From positions 1-64,000 of the forward strand of contig CANDBT010000024.1 of NCBI GenBank assembly GCA_947383005.1: a stretch of DNA of 64,000 bases, read 5' to 3'. This document shows, piece by piece, positions 1 through 9,327 of the stretch. Origin of the DNA: an uncultured bacterium. Its GTDB lineage: Bacteria > Bacillota > Clostridia > Lachnospirales > Lachnospiraceae. A program made the translations under genes and the position numbers. Positions within the stretch are counted from its first letter, which is position 1. Each line of letters opens with the position of its first letter. Below the pieces are notes generated by a model that was not told the origin of the DNA, ran no database searches, and saw only the letters and a list, made by a program, of their open reading frames with translations.

Positions 1-137
1 CAAATACCCAGGCGAACTGTGCGCATCCCCCGGAGGGAGTATGTGCGGAGTACATAGTATGAATATGGACAAACTTATTTTACATAAAATGCCGTATGAA
101 GCCTTCAATATGGTTTTTATAATGGGAGAAAGCAGCA

Positions 138-1511
138 ATGGGAAAAAGTGTAATCACGATACCGGCAACAAAAGAGAAGGGAGATTTTGAAAAGGCGGCT
201 GCGGCCGGAGGAAAAAAGCGCAGGGTGGCAGCATATGCCCGCGTTTCTACAGACCATGAAGAGCAGCATAGCAGTTATGAAGCGCAGGTGGATTATTATA
301 CTTCTTATATCAACAGCAGGGAAGACTGGGAGTTCGTTGCTGTATATGCAGACGAAGGCATTACCGGATGTAATACGAATAAACGCGACGGCTTTAAGAA
401 AATGGTAGAAGATGCCCTGAGCGGATATATTGATTTGATTTTGACCAAAAGCGTTTCCCGGTTTGCCCGGAATACGGTAGATAGCCTGACAACGATACGG
501 AAATTGAAAGAGAATCAGGTCGAATGTTATTTTGAGAAAGAAAATATCTGGACTTTTGACGGAAGAGGGGAGCTGCTCTTGACAATTATGTCTTCTTTGG
601 CACAGGAGGAGAGCAGGTCGATTTCGGAAAATTGTACATGGGGACAGAGAAAGCGGTTTGCCGACGGGAAAGTGACAGTCCCTTTTGGGCGTTTTTTAGG
701 CTATGATCGGGGAAATGACGGAAACTTGGTGGTTAATGAAGAGGAGGCAAAGGTTGTCCGGCAAATTTACGGACTTTTTCTGCAGGGAAGGTCGCCATAT
801 GCCATTGCCAGGAGGCTGACGGAAAAAGGTATTCTCAGTCCCGGGGGGAAAACGCGGTGGTCTCAGAGTACCGTAAAAAGTATTTTAACTAATGAAAAAT
901 ATAAAGGGGATGCGCTTTTGCAGAAAGGTTATACGGTGGATTTCCTGACAAAAAAGAAAAAGGCCAACCGGGGAGAACTTCCTCAGTATTATGTGGAAGG
1001 GAATCATGAAGCGATTATTTCTTCGTCCGTTTTTCAAAAAGTACAGATGATGATGGCGGTTCGCAGCCGGCAGCAAAAAAGGCAAAGTTCAGGGGACTTG
1101 CTGGCGGGGAAGATTAAATGCGGTGATTGCGGGGGCTGGTATGGCCCTAAAGTGTGGCATTCCAACGACGCATATCGCCGGGTTGTGTGGCAATGCAACC
1201 ATAAATTTGGCGGAGAGAAAAAATGTACGACTCCTCATTTGACGGAAAAGCAGATAAAGGAATTTTTTGTGAGAGTGGTAAATCTTCTTTTGAGGGAAAA
1301 TCGGGAAAAGGCAGGAAAATTACGGGCAGCAGGGATAAGGGAAGAGAATGGGCTGCGCCAGCAAAACGGGGAAATCCCGCATATATATGAGGAATTTGAC
1401 GAAGATGACTGGCGCAGCCTGGTGGACTATGTGACGGTTTTCAGCAGGGAGGATATCCGGTTTACTTTTTGGGATGGCCGGGAAATCTGCATTGGATTTT
1501 TAGCCTTTTGA
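138..1511 (+). CDS. Large serine recombinase (resolvase/invertase family)
   Basis: Site-specific DNA recombinase of the large serine family, the type that integrates and excises mobile elements through a covalent serine-DNA intermediate. The catalytic motif YARVSTDHEEQ puts the nucleophile at about Ser37. The family's arginine helix is seen as SRFARNTVDS near residue 105. The recombinase DNA-binding domain follows (about 185-290), then a zinc ribbon with CGDCGG near residue 328 and further Cys residues near 353-362. At 457 residues it is somewhat shorter than usual for this subfamily, mainly in the C-terminal coiled part. The ATG at 138 follows a GGGAGAAAG stretch. It ends about 110 bases before the convergent lacI remnant. 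All visible catalytic residues are present, so it may be active. Family assignment is firm; its target site is unknown. Confidence 0.93.
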   Translation: MGKSVITIPATKEKGDFEKAAAAGGKKRRVAAYARVSTDHEEQHSSYEAQVDYYTSYINSREDWEFVAVYADEGITGCNTNKRDGFKKMVEDALSGYIDLILTKSVSRFARNTVDSLTTIRKLKENQVECYFEKENIWTFDGRGELLLTIMSSLAQEESRSISENCTWGQRKRFADGKVTVPFGRFLGYDRGNDGNLVVNEEEAKVVRQIYGLFLQGRSPYAIARRLTEKGILSPGGKTRWSQSTVKSILTNEKYKGDALLQKGYTVDFLTKKKKANRGELPQYYVEGNHEAIISSSVFQKVQMMMAVRSRQQKRQSSGDLLAGKIKCGDCGGWYGPKVWHSNDAYRRVVWQCNHKFGGEKKCTTPHLTEKQIKEFFVRVVNLLLRENREKAGKLRAAGIREENGLRQQNGEIPHIYEEFDEDDWRSLVDYVTVFSREDIRFTFWDGREICIGFLAF

Positions 1512-1622
1512 ACCAGATATCATCATGGAGTGAACAGCAATGGCTTTTCCGGAACGGGTGTCTGCTGGTTTTAAAAAGTTTCTTAACACTGGATCGGAAG
1601 CTTTATAAGCTGCATCTGGTTG

Positions 1623-2647
1623 CTATTCTGTTGTTTCCCTCCGGATCAAAATAGGTGTTATCTTTTTGTGAATCAGTTCCGTTTGCGGTTTGGGGCGCCG
1701 TTTTTTTCTTTCATCCATCAGAGATACCAATAGTTCCATTGCCTCATATGCTATTTTGTCAATCTGCTGGCCAACAGTACTGATTGGAAGAATCGCCTGT
1801 GCTGCAATGGGGGAATCATCGAAACCGATGATACGGTATTCATCTGACAGTGAGCCATATTCCCGGAAAATAATATTCAGTATACTGTTGGCATGAGTAT
1901 CCGTTGACATGAATAATCCCTTTTTTGGTTTGGGTATTTCTTTTTCAAATGATTATATATTTCTGACATAATCATATGGATTTCCTGCGGGGAGTGGCCT
2001 AAATCCCTTAAAATTAAATCATGTCTGATGTTGTTTTCCGTGCAGATATCTTCGAAGCCTTGGATACGGCCATATGCGGGGACATCCTCTGGGAAAATCG
2101 AGTTTACATGTATTAAGACATCGCAATTATTTTTAGACAGCAGGCTGGTTGCCTGGACTGCTCCCATATAGTTATCCGTATTTACACTGTGTATATGCCG
2201 GTCTTCACGTTCAATAGCGACGATTGGGAGATTATAAGAGGCAAGTTCGCTGGAGGGAATCGTATGGCTTAAAATAATCATGCCCTCAATCTTGTATGCG
2301 AGCAGTTCCTGAATATATTCCCGCTCTGTTTCGGTGTTGCCTTCGCTCACAAAAACCAGAAATTTATATCCGAAAGTCTTGTAGGTACTTAAAATCTGGT
2401 TCAGCATTTCGGCGTAATAATGCAGGTAGAGGTTAGGGATGATGATGCCGATGAATTCGCTTTTTCCGTTTGCCAGCACTTTGGCAAGTTTGTTTTTTTG
2501 GTACCCCAGATCAATAAGCGCCTGCGCGATAATATCCTGGTTTTCCACAGTAAGGGAATCCGGATTATTAAAATATCTTGATATCGTTGTTTTTGAAAAA
2601 TTGGTGTATTTTGCTATATCATTAAATGTTACTTTCTTTTTATCCAT
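1623..2647 (-). pseudogene. LacI-family transcriptional regulator, frameshifted
   Basis: LacI/GalR-type repressor broken by a frameshift. The first part (from ATG at 2647, with GGAGG 6 bases upstream) has the DNA-binding helix-turn-helix VTFNDIAKYTNFSKTTIS and most of the periplasmic-binding-like sensor domain, then runs into unrelated residues after KKKYPNQK and stops near 1877. The second part, in another frame, continues the domain without a gap (LFMSTDTHANSI, then IIGFDDSPIA, typical of the LacI C-terminal subdomain) to 1623. The switch falls at a run of six A (minus strand, about 1921-1926), consistent with loss of one A. Restored length would be about 340 residues, normal for the family. 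An operator matching those of the sugar operon at 59 kb lies upstream. A sequencing error or phase variation in the A-run cannot be excluded. Confidence 0.85.
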
Positions 2648-2698
2648 ATAATCCTCCAATATTCAGCATGACGGCAAGAGCTTGTTACAATTATTTTT

Positions 2699-2727
2699 AG
2701 TATAACAGCAGGGAACCAAAAAATCAA
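2699..2727 (-). promoter_or_regulatory. Sigma-A-type promoter of the lacI remnant
   Basis: On the minus strand a TTGATT box (2722-2727) and a TATACT box (2699-2704) are separated by exactly 17 bases, about 50 bases upstream of the regulator's start codon. The LacI-type operator lies about 10 bases upstream of the -35 box. Confidence 0.65.
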
Positions 2728-2736
2728 TCTAAATAA

Positions 2737-2758
2737 TAACCAGTTAAGTAACCGGTTG
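2737..2758. promoter_or_regulatory. LacI-type double operator
   Basis: Two near-palindromes, TAACCAGTTA and TAACCGGTT, have their CCxG cores 12 bp apart. The same spacing and core are found twice upstream of the sucrose-type operon (59133-59154 and 59261-59283). The position just upstream of the lacI promoter suggests autoregulation, or control of a divergent sugar gene that the recombinase island has since replaced. Confidence 0.7.
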
Positions 2759-2832
2759 TTATGTTTGCTCGGGAAAGTACCTGACCATTGACAGAATTCA
2801 TTCCGGTTTTGTGTTGATGTGGTATGCCATAG

Positions 2833-4359
2833 ATAAAATCGAATTGTATCAAAGACAGCGTTTACATAGATGACGGATATTCAGGAACAAATTTTGAACG
2901 GCCAGCTTTAAAAGCGCTGATAGAAAAAACGAAAAAGCGGGAGATAGATTGTATTTTGGTTAAGGATTTTTCCCGTTTTGGCCGGGACTACTTAAGGGTC
3001 AGCGATTATATAGAGCAAATTTTCCCGTCCATGGGAATTCGCTTTATTTCTGTCAATGATGGTTATGACAGCGCTAAAGAAAAAAGTCCGGCGGAAGGAC
3101 TGGAAATGTCTTTTCGTCATCTGGTTAATGCCTGGTATAGCCAGGACATTTCTGAGAAGGAAAAAAGTTCGAAACAGGCTAAGGCGCGAAGGGGAGATTT
3201 TTTAAGCCCATATGCCCCTATCGGCTATCAAAAGGATAAAAAGGACAGAAATCATCTGGTCATCGATGAAAAAGGCGCCGGGATTGTCCGTTATATTTAT
3301 CGGCTGGCGGGAATGGGTTTTCGGGTGAAAACCATTGCCCGATTGCTCAATGGAGAGGGAGTTCCTACTCCCAGTGCACTGAAACGGGAACAGGGGTACA
3401 GCCATCCCTGGTGGGAGGGAATACAGGGGGATAGTTTGTGGGATATCAGTTCGGTTACCAGGATTTTGCGGGATGAGCGTTATCTGGGGAAGAATATATA
3501 CGGGAAGCGTTCCCGTATGGCAGTTGGAAATTATCAGGCAAAACAGAAGGGGAAAGATGAGTGGATTATTGTTTGCGGATGTCATGAGCCGATTGTTACG
3601 GAAGAGGAATTTCAGGTGGCAAATAAAATGCTGCGCCAATACCGGGAAGTCAGAGAGAGGGGGAAAGGGGAAGGAATTTTTTCGGGGAAAATCCGCTGCG
3701 GTGTTTGTGGTTACGCATTATCTCGTGAGAAAGGAAAATGTTTTTCCTATTGCTGCAGAACAAGGGAACGGACAGAGAGGTTTGCTTGTATGAAAGGAAG
3801 GATTGATGAGGTCAAGCTGGTGGAAGTGATAGTGCATATAAATGATTTGTATAGTCAGGTATTTGCGGGTAATGGGGAAGCGGAGAGAGAGCAGGCAGAA
3901 GGGAGTGAAAAAGAGGAAGAAAAAGGAGGATGGCGGGAAAGACGGGGAAGCAGGATTACGGGGGGAGCAAAGAGTGAACGGGAAAGACGGCAGGAGAAAC
4001 AGCAGGAAAAACAGCAAAAAAAACAGCAAAAAAAACAGCAAGAAAAACAGCAAGAAAAGCAATTGATATACCGCAGAGTGGAAAATAGCCTTGAAGAGCA
4101 AAAAGCTGTTTTATATGAGAGGCTACTGGAGGGAAAGATAGGGAGGGAACAATATAAAAAAAGGCATTGCCAGCTTTCCGAGAGGCAAGATGAGCTGCGC
4201 AGGGAAAGAAAAGCGCTGGCAGAAGCGCCGTCAGGAGAATTTTGGGGGACGGTAAAAGCAGGGGGCAAAGAAGAAATAAGAAGAATTGCCGATACTCATT
4301 TGATCAGTATTTGTGTTTATCAGGAAACGGCTATACATATCTGTTGGAAAGTTTGTTAA
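2833..4359 (+). pseudogene. Serine recombinase, N-terminally truncated
   Basis: Remnant of a large serine recombinase. The frame is closed by a stop at 2830-2832 and is open from 2833. Recognisable homology starts only at YIDDGYSGTNFERPAL (about 2863), so the first 50-60 residues with the catalytic serine are gone; the first ATG of the open frame (2956) lies even deeper, just before KDFSRFGRDYL. The recombinase domain (SPYAPIGYQKD onward) and a zinc ribbon (CGVCGYA...) are intact. A Lys/Gln low-complexity insert encoded by a 12-bp tandem repeat interrupts the C-terminal coiled coil. The end, ICVYQETAIHICWKVC, resembles the family's normal C-terminus. Without the nucleophile it should be catalytically dead. 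It abuts the carboxypeptidase remnant directly. Confidence 0.85.
3991..4062 (+). repeat. 12-bp tandem repeat inside recombinase remnant
   Basis: About six imperfect copies of a 12-base unit (AAACAGCAAAAA and variants with CAGGAA or CAAGAA) encode a repeated Lys-Gln-Gln-Lys/Glu stretch. In-frame slipped-strand expansion is the likely origin. Confidence 0.85.
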
Positions 4360-5389
4360 TCGGCGCCGGTTCAGGCGGGATAGCTTCTTGTTTCTGGAGT
4401 GTCCGGCGGATGCGCACGGAATTACAGAGGAAAGTGTTGCCTGGATGGACGCGTTGATTTTACGTCCTGCCGTCGCACAACCAGAGGAAGGCGAGACACA
4501 GACAGTGGAAACCTTGATTAAATGTATTGTGGTTGCTTCCGGCAATGATGCATCGGTGGCTATGGCTGAGCATATCGCCGGGACAGAGGGCGAGTTTGTC
4601 AAAATGATGAATGAGCGGGCAGAGGGATTGGGCATGAGCAATACTCATTTTGAGGATTGTTGCGGATTGACGGAGTCTCTTTCCCATGTTACTACGGCCC
4701 GGGATATTGCGGTCATGTCCCGGGAGCTGATTGTGAAATACCCGCAGATTCATAATTATTCCACCATCTGGATGGAAAATATTACTCATGTGACGAAACA
4801 GGGGACTACGGAGTTTGGTCTGGCTAACACGAATAAGCTGTTAAAAATGGCGACAAATTTTCAGGTAACGGGACTGAAGACAGGTTCTACCTCTCTGGCC
4901 AAATACTGTCTGTCCGCTACGGCAGAGAAGGATGGTGTCCGTCTGATTGCTTCCATTATGGCTGCCCCGGATTACAAAGCAAGGTTTGCCGATGCGCAGA
5001 CATTGCTGAATTACGGTTATGCCAATTGCCGTTTGTATGAAGATACACAGATGCCCCAGCTTCCCTTGATGCCTGTGTCTGACGGAGTGGAGAGCCAGGT
5101 CCCTTTACAGTATGGGGGAGGATTTTCTTATTTAAGCCTAAACGGGGAAGATTTTCAGGCGATTGAAAAAAAATTGATGGTTCCGGAAAACATAAAGGCG
5201 CCGGTAGAGCCAGGGGAGAAGGTGGGAGTCCTTCGATATGAGCTTGGAGGAAAGGTTTTGGGGGAAGTGGAGATTTTTACAAAAGGTTCGGTAAAAAAGG
5301 CCGGTTACAAAGAATATTTAAGAAAGACTGCGGCGGCATGGCTGATGCAGGGAGGCAGGAAAAAAAGCAATGTCCCTGCAGCAGAATAA
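4313..5389 (+). pseudogene. D-Ala-D-Ala carboxypeptidase (peptidase S11), 5'-truncated
   Basis: C-terminal three quarters of a low-molecular-weight penicillin-binding protein (DacF type) that trims peptidoglycan stem peptides outside the membrane. The SxN motif is seen in VVASGNDASVAMAEH and the KTG motif in VTGLKTGSTSLAKYC, and the C-terminal beta-rich domain is complete. The N-terminus is missing: there is no signal peptide and no SxxK nucleophile motif, and the first 20-45 residues of this frame are not family-like and overlap the recombinase end. The likely reason is insertion of the recombinase island into the gene; the 5' part may lie upstream of base 1. The protein as encoded here should be inactive. 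Confidence 0.85.
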
Positions 5390-5421
5390 AAGTTGTAACG
5401 GTTTGGATGAAACCAGAACGA

Positions 5422-5461
5422 CAAAAGCCCTTCGGCAGCGATTGCTCTCGGAGGGCTTTTG
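5422..5461. terminator. Bidirectional terminator
   Basis: Perfect 10-bp stem (CAAAAGCCCT at 5422-5431 and its complement at 5452-5461) with A/T-rich flanks on both sides, between the carboxypeptidase remnant and the convergent ABC operon. Confidence 0.85.
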
Positions 5462-5463
5462 GG

Positions 5464-6126
5464 CTATTTGATTAATATTTTCTTTTGATAAAAACGTACA
5501 GTGCAGGACAGGGCAAAACATATGACAAAATAGGTCAGGGCAATAAATGCGTATAAGGTAATAATTTCTGCCGGGGTTCGCAGCGGGGCCATTACAATAG
5601 AACAGTTCCGCATAAATTCGGCGATATCTACCGCTTTTAAAAAGGATGTATCTTTGATTACGGTGATTACCTGGGAAAGCATTGCGGGTATGATGCTTTT
5701 GTAGGTTTGCGGCAGCACAATATAAAACATGGTCTGCCAGAAACTGAAGCCTTGGGAAGCCGCCCCTTCAAACTGTCCTTTTGGGATGCCATTGAGTCCT
5801 CCGCGGACGATTTCAGCCATAACTGCAGTAGTGAACAGGGTGATGGCGAATATGGCTTTTATCAAAGGATCGCCGTTCATGGTAAAACGTATCCATAAAA
5901 TCCACAGTACATTGGGGGTACAGCGGAAAAATTCAATATAGGCACTGGCCAGCCAGGATAAAAAGGCCAGTTTCCCTGTACAGAAATGGCGGAGCATAGC
6001 CATAACCGTCCCTAAAATTAAACTGAGGACAATGGAACATACAGCAATAAATATGGTTAAAGCCAATCCTTGCATCATAAACAAAAAATTGTCTTTAGTG
6101 AAAATAGTTATCAGAATTTGTCCCAT
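5464..6126 (-). CDS. Polar amino-acid ABC transporter permease (second of pair)
   Basis: Inner-membrane subunit of a polar amino-acid uptake transporter (HisM/GlnP family, 220 residues, normal length). It shows several hydrophobic segments and the family loop GAASQGFSFWQTMFYIVLPQ, the EAA-type motif that contacts the ATPase. It is the last gene of a four-gene minus-strand operon (ATPase, binding protein, permease, permease) and starts only 1 base after the previous gene's stop. The two permeases probably form a heterodimeric channel. The bidirectional terminator at 5422-5461 closes the operon. Substrate cannot be told from sequence; a glutamine- or cystine-type amino acid is likely. Confidence 0.9.
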   Translation of the reverse strand: MGQILITIFTKDNFLFMMQGLALTIFIAVCSIVLSLILGTVMAMLRHFCTGKLAFLSWLASAYIEFFRCTPNVLWILWIRFTMNGDPLIKAIFAITLFTTAVMAEIVRGGLNGIPKGQFEGAASQGFSFWQTMFYIVLPQTYKSIIPAMLSQVITVIKDTSFLKAVDIAEFMRNCSIVMAPLRTPAEIITLYAFIALTYFVICFALSCTVRFYQKKILIK

Positions 6127-6127
6127 T

Positions 6128-6835
6128 TTATGCCACCCCCTTTGCCTTTTTTGCCGAGGGAATTTGTTTGGAACGAATTTCCAGATAGCGGGCCAGCCGT
6201 GCTAAGGGGAAACAGATGGCAAAATACAATAACGCGCAGGGCAGGTAAGCCTGGACAAAGAAATTGCGATCCCCGCCCCAGGAATCGGCATGGTACATTA
6301 GATCCATACCGGCAACCATAGCCAATACAGAAGTATTTTTCACCAAGTTTAACGCCTGGTTGGTAAGGGGCGGTAAAATCATTTTCATGGTTTGGGGCAG
6401 GATAATATACCACATGGTTTGTAAATAGCCAAATCCCTGCGAATAGGCGGCATCAAACTGGCCCTTTGGCACGGCCTCAATCCCCGTGCGGATGACTTCG
6501 GCGATATAGGCGCCGTGATAAATACCTACACCGATTACGCCAAGCCAGAATTTGGGGACTCTTCCGCCAATGACAAAAGGCAGGCAGTTATAATAGAAAA
6601 AGACCTGCACGACTAACGGTGTATTCTGGAAGAATTCCACGTAGGCTCTCGACAGGAATTGGCAGATTTTTATTTTCATTGTGGAAAGGATACCAAAGAT
6701 AACACCAAGGACGAGCGCCAGCAGGAGTCCTGCCAGCGCTACTTTTAAAGTCATGATAAAACCTGGTATATATTCCGTAGGGAGTACCTTTAAGAAGGCT
6801 TCCCATCGTTTTACATCAAACAGATCTTTAATCAT
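6128..6835 (-). CDS. Polar amino-acid ABC transporter permease (first of pair)
   Basis: Membrane subunit of the same importer (HisM/GlnP family, 235 residues). Hydrophobic segments start near residue 25. The N-terminal EFFQNTPLVVQVFF and the coupling loop AAYSQGFGYLQTMWYIILPQ are family hallmarks. It lies 3 bases after the binding-protein gene and 1 base before the second permease, so translation is probably coupled. It should pair with the downstream permease and receive substrate from the lipoprotein at 6839-7768. Confidence 0.9.
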   Translation of the reverse strand: MIKDLFDVKRWEAFLKVLPTEYIPGFIMTLKVALAGLLLALVLGVIFGILSTMKIKICQFLSRAYVEFFQNTPLVVQVFFYYNCLPFVIGGRVPKFWLGVIGVGIYHGAYIAEVIRTGIEAVPKGQFDAAYSQGFGYLQTMWYIILPQTMKMILPPLTNQALNLVKNTSVLAMVAGMDLMYHADSWGGDRNFFVQAYLPCALLYFAICFPLARLARYLEIRSKQIPSAKKAKGVA

Positions 6836-6838
6836 AAG

Positions 6839-7768
6839 TTATTCGATTCCCCAATCTTTCAGCATTTGGTCAATTTTTCCGCTGCTCTTCAAATCGTTGA
6901 CCACACCATTGACAAGCTCTGCCAGTCCTTTATTGTCAAGTTTGGAAGCCACGCCATAGTCCTGCTCGGCAAAACGGTCGTCTAAAATAATCGTTGTATC
7001 ATCGTTGTATCCGGCCAGTATAGCGCGGTCAACGGAGAACACGTCTACATTTTTAGAAGCCAGTGCGGCGGCCATGGATGGATAACCATCGAATTCTTCA
7101 AATTCCGGAGTTACGTCAATCCCCTGTTCATCCAGATATTCCTGAAATACCTTTTTGGTTGTGGAACCCTGGGATACGGCGATCACTTTGCCGTCCAGGT
7201 CAGCGCAGGATTGGATGCCTGAATCTTTTAATACCAGCAGTCCAACGGCGTCGGTATAGTAAGGATCGGAGAAATTCCAGCTTTCTTTTCTTTCTTCGGT
7301 AATGGTGTAAGTAGCAATCACCAGGTCAACTTCTCCATTGTCAAGAAGCGGGCCTCTGGTTTTGGCGGTAACACCCTGGAACGCAATGAGTTTTTTCTCT
7401 TTGGCCTCTTCTGCGGTACAGCCGAAAATTTTTCCAGCGATTTCATACGCTAAGTCAACTTCAAAGCCTTCCATCTCGCCGGTTCCGGTATTTTGCAGGC
7501 CGAATTTTGGGACGTCAACTTTGGTTCCCACTTTTAATACGCCGGCATCGATGATTTTCTGTACATCGGCAGTCACGTCGCCCGAGGCAGCCGTGGTGTC
7601 GTCAGCGGAGCCGGAAGTGGCAGAATCAGCAGCGGTAGTGGCGGAATCGGCTGCTGGTGCAGCAGTGGTGGTGCTGCCTGAATCGGAACCCTGGCATCCG
7701 CTTAATGCCATAGACAGAATAGCTGTTGCTGCCAGAATTTTGCTTGCTTTCCAGATGTTTGTTTTCAT
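6839..7768 (-). CDS. Amino-acid ABC transporter substrate-binding lipoprotein
   Basis: Extracellular solute-binding protein (family 3, polar amino acids) of 309 residues. The start at 7768 is chosen because GAGGAGG lies 8 bases upstream; an earlier in-frame ATG at 7801 has none. A lipoprotein signal ends in the lipobox ALSGC (about residue 21), followed by a low-complexity Ala/Thr/Ser linker and then the two-lobe binding domain (VGTKVDVPKFG, FEVDLAYEIA, DLVIATYTIT, all typical). It is anchored to the outer face of the membrane and delivers substrate to the two downstream permeases. It is the second gene of the operon, about 130 bases after the ATPase gene. Confidence 0.92.
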   Translation of the reverse strand: MKTNIWKASKILAATAILSMALSGCQGSDSGSTTTAAPAADSATTAADSATSGSADDTTAASGDVTADVQKIIDAGVLKVGTKVDVPKFGLQNTGTGEMEGFEVDLAYEIAGKIFGCTAEEAKEKKLIAFQGVTAKTRGPLLDNGEVDLVIATYTITEERKESWNFSDPYYTDAVGLLVLKDSGIQSCADLDGKVIAVSQGSTTKKVFQEYLDEQGIDVTPEFEEFDGYPSMAAALASKNVDVFSVDRAILAGYNDDTTIILDDRFAEQDYGVASKLDNKGLAELVNGVVNDLKSSGKIDQMLKDWGIE

Positions 7769-7895
7769 AATTGTTTCCTCCTCATATTTATGATGTTGCA
7801 AATATAACTAAGCTCGTTTGCGGAAAAACCGTCGGAAAACCTCGGACGGACAGCAAAGGGCTGTTGTTATCGAATGAATGGCCGGATAGCTGTAA

Positions 7896-8618
7896 TTAAT
7901 GCAGAATCTTGCCCAGAAAAGCTTTCGTCCGTTCATTTTCCGGATTAGTGAAAAAATGCTCGGGCGTTCCCTCTTCCACGATGTTGCCGTCATCCATAAA
8001 AATCACCCGGTCGGCCACCTGGCGGGCAAAACCCATTTCATGGGTTACGCAAACCATGGTGATATTTTCTTTGGACAGGCCAATCATCACATCTAAAACC
8101 TCCTGTACCATCTCTGGGTCGAGGGCGCTGGTAGGTTCGTCGAACAAAATCAATTTTTGCTTGGTGCACAAACTGCGGGCAATAGCGACGCGCTGTTGCT
8201 GTCCGCCAGATAAATTTTGAGGATATTCGTTCGCTTTATCGGCAAGACCGACACGTTCCAGATATTCCATGGCCGTGTTTTCAGCTTCCTTTTTCGGCAC
8301 CTTCTGCAGCTTGACGGGCGCCAAAGTCAGATTTTGCAAAACGGTCATATGAGGATAAAGGTTAAATTGCTGAAAAACCATGGAAGAATAATTTTTAGCC
8401 ATTTCGCTGCGGTTTTTCTTGGTTACCAGTTGGTCATTGATATAAACTTCACCGGAGGTGGGTTCCTCCAAATAATTGATACAACGGATCAAGGTGCTTT
8501 TGCCGCTGCCTGACGGTCCGATGATAACCAGCTTTTCCCCTTCTTCCACAGTCAGGTTAATATCTTTTAAGACTTCCAGATCACCAAAATTCTTTTTCAG
8601 ATTTTCTACTTTTACCAT
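7896..8618 (-). CDS. glnQ: Amino-acid ABC transporter ATPase (GlnQ family)
   Basis: Cytoplasmic ATPase that powers the amino-acid importer encoded downstream (240 residues, normal). Walker [10 protein letters not shown] (about residue 34), Q-loop [10 protein letters not shown], signature [15 protein letters not shown], Walker [13 protein letters not shown] and the switch histidine in VTHEMGFA are all present. It is the first gene of the operon, with promoter and hairpin leader directly upstream. The symbol reflects the family; the substrate is not proven to be glutamine. Confidence 0.92.
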   Translation of the reverse strand: MVKVENLKKNFGDLEVLKDINLTVEEGEKLVIIGPSGSGKSTLIRCINYLEEPTSGEVYINDQLVTKKNRSEMAKNYSSMVFQQFNLYPHMTVLQNLTLAPVKLQKVPKKEAENTAMEYLERVGLADKANEYPQNLSGGQQQRVAIARSLCTKQKLILFDEPTSALDPEMVQEVLDVMIGLSKENITMVCVTHEMGFARQVADRVIFMDDGNIVEEGTPEHFFTNPENERTKAFLGKILH

Positions 8619-8647
8619 ATCTCCGCCACCTTTCCCAAAATAAAAAT

Positions 8648-8688
8648 GCGCTGCGAGCGTCCCTTTACCAGAAAGGGAACCCGAGCGC
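8648..8688 (-). terminator. Attenuator-like hairpin in the operon leader
   Basis: On the minus strand a two-step hairpin (outer GCGCT/AGCGC, inner TCCCTTT/AAAGGGA) is followed at once by ATTTTTATTTT, the shape of an intrinsic terminator. It sits between the promoter and the first gene's ribosome site, so it would act as a leader attenuator. No known riboswitch class was recognised. Confidence 0.6.
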
Positions 8689-8731
8689 CATTGCTCACTT
8701 TGTTGTGATAAAATATTAAATTGTTTTCTGC

Positions 8732-8760
8732 ATTATATGCCCATTTTCAAAAAAAGTCAA
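8732..8760 (-). promoter_or_regulatory. Promoter of the amino-acid ABC operon
   Basis: TTGACT (8755-8760) and a consensus TATAAT (8732-8737), minus strand, with a 17-base spacer. It lies about 115 bases upstream of the ATPase start codon and leaves a roughly 100-base leader. Confidence 0.85.
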
Positions 8761-8842
8761 TAGGTTTTTTGAAAAAATACAATTTATTTATTGTTATAAC
8801 TACAATTTTTTGGTTGTGACAGAGAGGCGGTAAAGGATTTTG

Positions 8843-9117
8843 CTATTTTTTCTTTGCTTTTCTGGCAAATTCTGTAGTTACCAAATCCTCATAAGAAACC
8901 CGCTGGGACAGTTCACCGGCTTCCTCCAAAATGTTTTGCAGCAGGTCAAAACTGTCTTTCTCAAAGACAACATCGGTTTTCCAGGTGTCCTGAGACTGGT
9001 AACGTTCGACAATAGTGGTGATATTTTCCAAAGGGGTTTCTTTAAACTGGGGTTGAATAACTTTGGCAATTTCTTCCGGGGAGTGGGAATTGACGTAATC
9101 AATGCCTTTCTGGATGG
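8843..9117 (-). pseudogene. 3' part of a split ABC substrate-binding protein gene
   Basis: C-terminal 88 residues (from KGIDYVNSHSPEEIAKVI to the stop at 8843) of an NMT1/SsuA-type solute-binding protein. The open frame runs a little further upstream (to 9127), but those residues come from element 1. The N-terminal 245 residues lie 8.1 kb away at 17238-17971, same strand. Joining the two at the shared TGGATGG core reads ...FTNAIQ then KGIDYV..., a continuous 333-residue protein with the frame kept. No start codon or ribosome site of its own is visible, so the fragment is probably not expressed unless element 1 excises. Confidence 0.88.
9111..9117. other. Left attachment core of element 1
   Basis: TGGATGG, identical to 17238-17244. 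On the minus strand it encodes part of the Ile-Gln codons at the junction of the split binding-protein gene. Confidence 0.75.
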
Positions 9118-9148
9118 AATGGAACAAAGGCCGGAAAGATAAGGTTAT

Positions 9149-9250
9149 ACATATTTATGAGGCGTATATGGAGTATACGTTGATTGGATTTGGGCATTTT
9201 TGGCGAAAAACCTGCCACAAAGATGGGGCAAGGGAGTTTCCGGGAGCGCC
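9149..9250. repeat. Partial copy of the 160-bp palindromic repeat
   Basis: Aligns with the second half of the repeat at 13020-13178: TTTATGAGGCGTA, the small internal palindrome (GTATA...TATAC), TTGATT, GCCACAAAG and GAGTTTCCGGGAGCGC. The first half is absent. It lies just inside the left end of element 1. Confidence 0.7.
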
Positions 9251-9327
9251 CTGCCACAAAAATATGGGGTAGGACAAGATGACGGCACATATACATGCAG
9301 TAAAAGAAAGTATGGGTGGTGAAAGAT

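Noticed and set aside
1..57. Short frame ending at base 57 that could be the end of an upstream recombinase
   Set aside because: Only 18 codons, no recognisable motif; cannot be supported.
1915..1930. Programmed -1 frameshift in the lacI remnant
   Set aside because: The site would be A AAA AGG in the reading frame, not a canonical slippery heptamer, and no downstream stimulator was seen; mutation is more likely.
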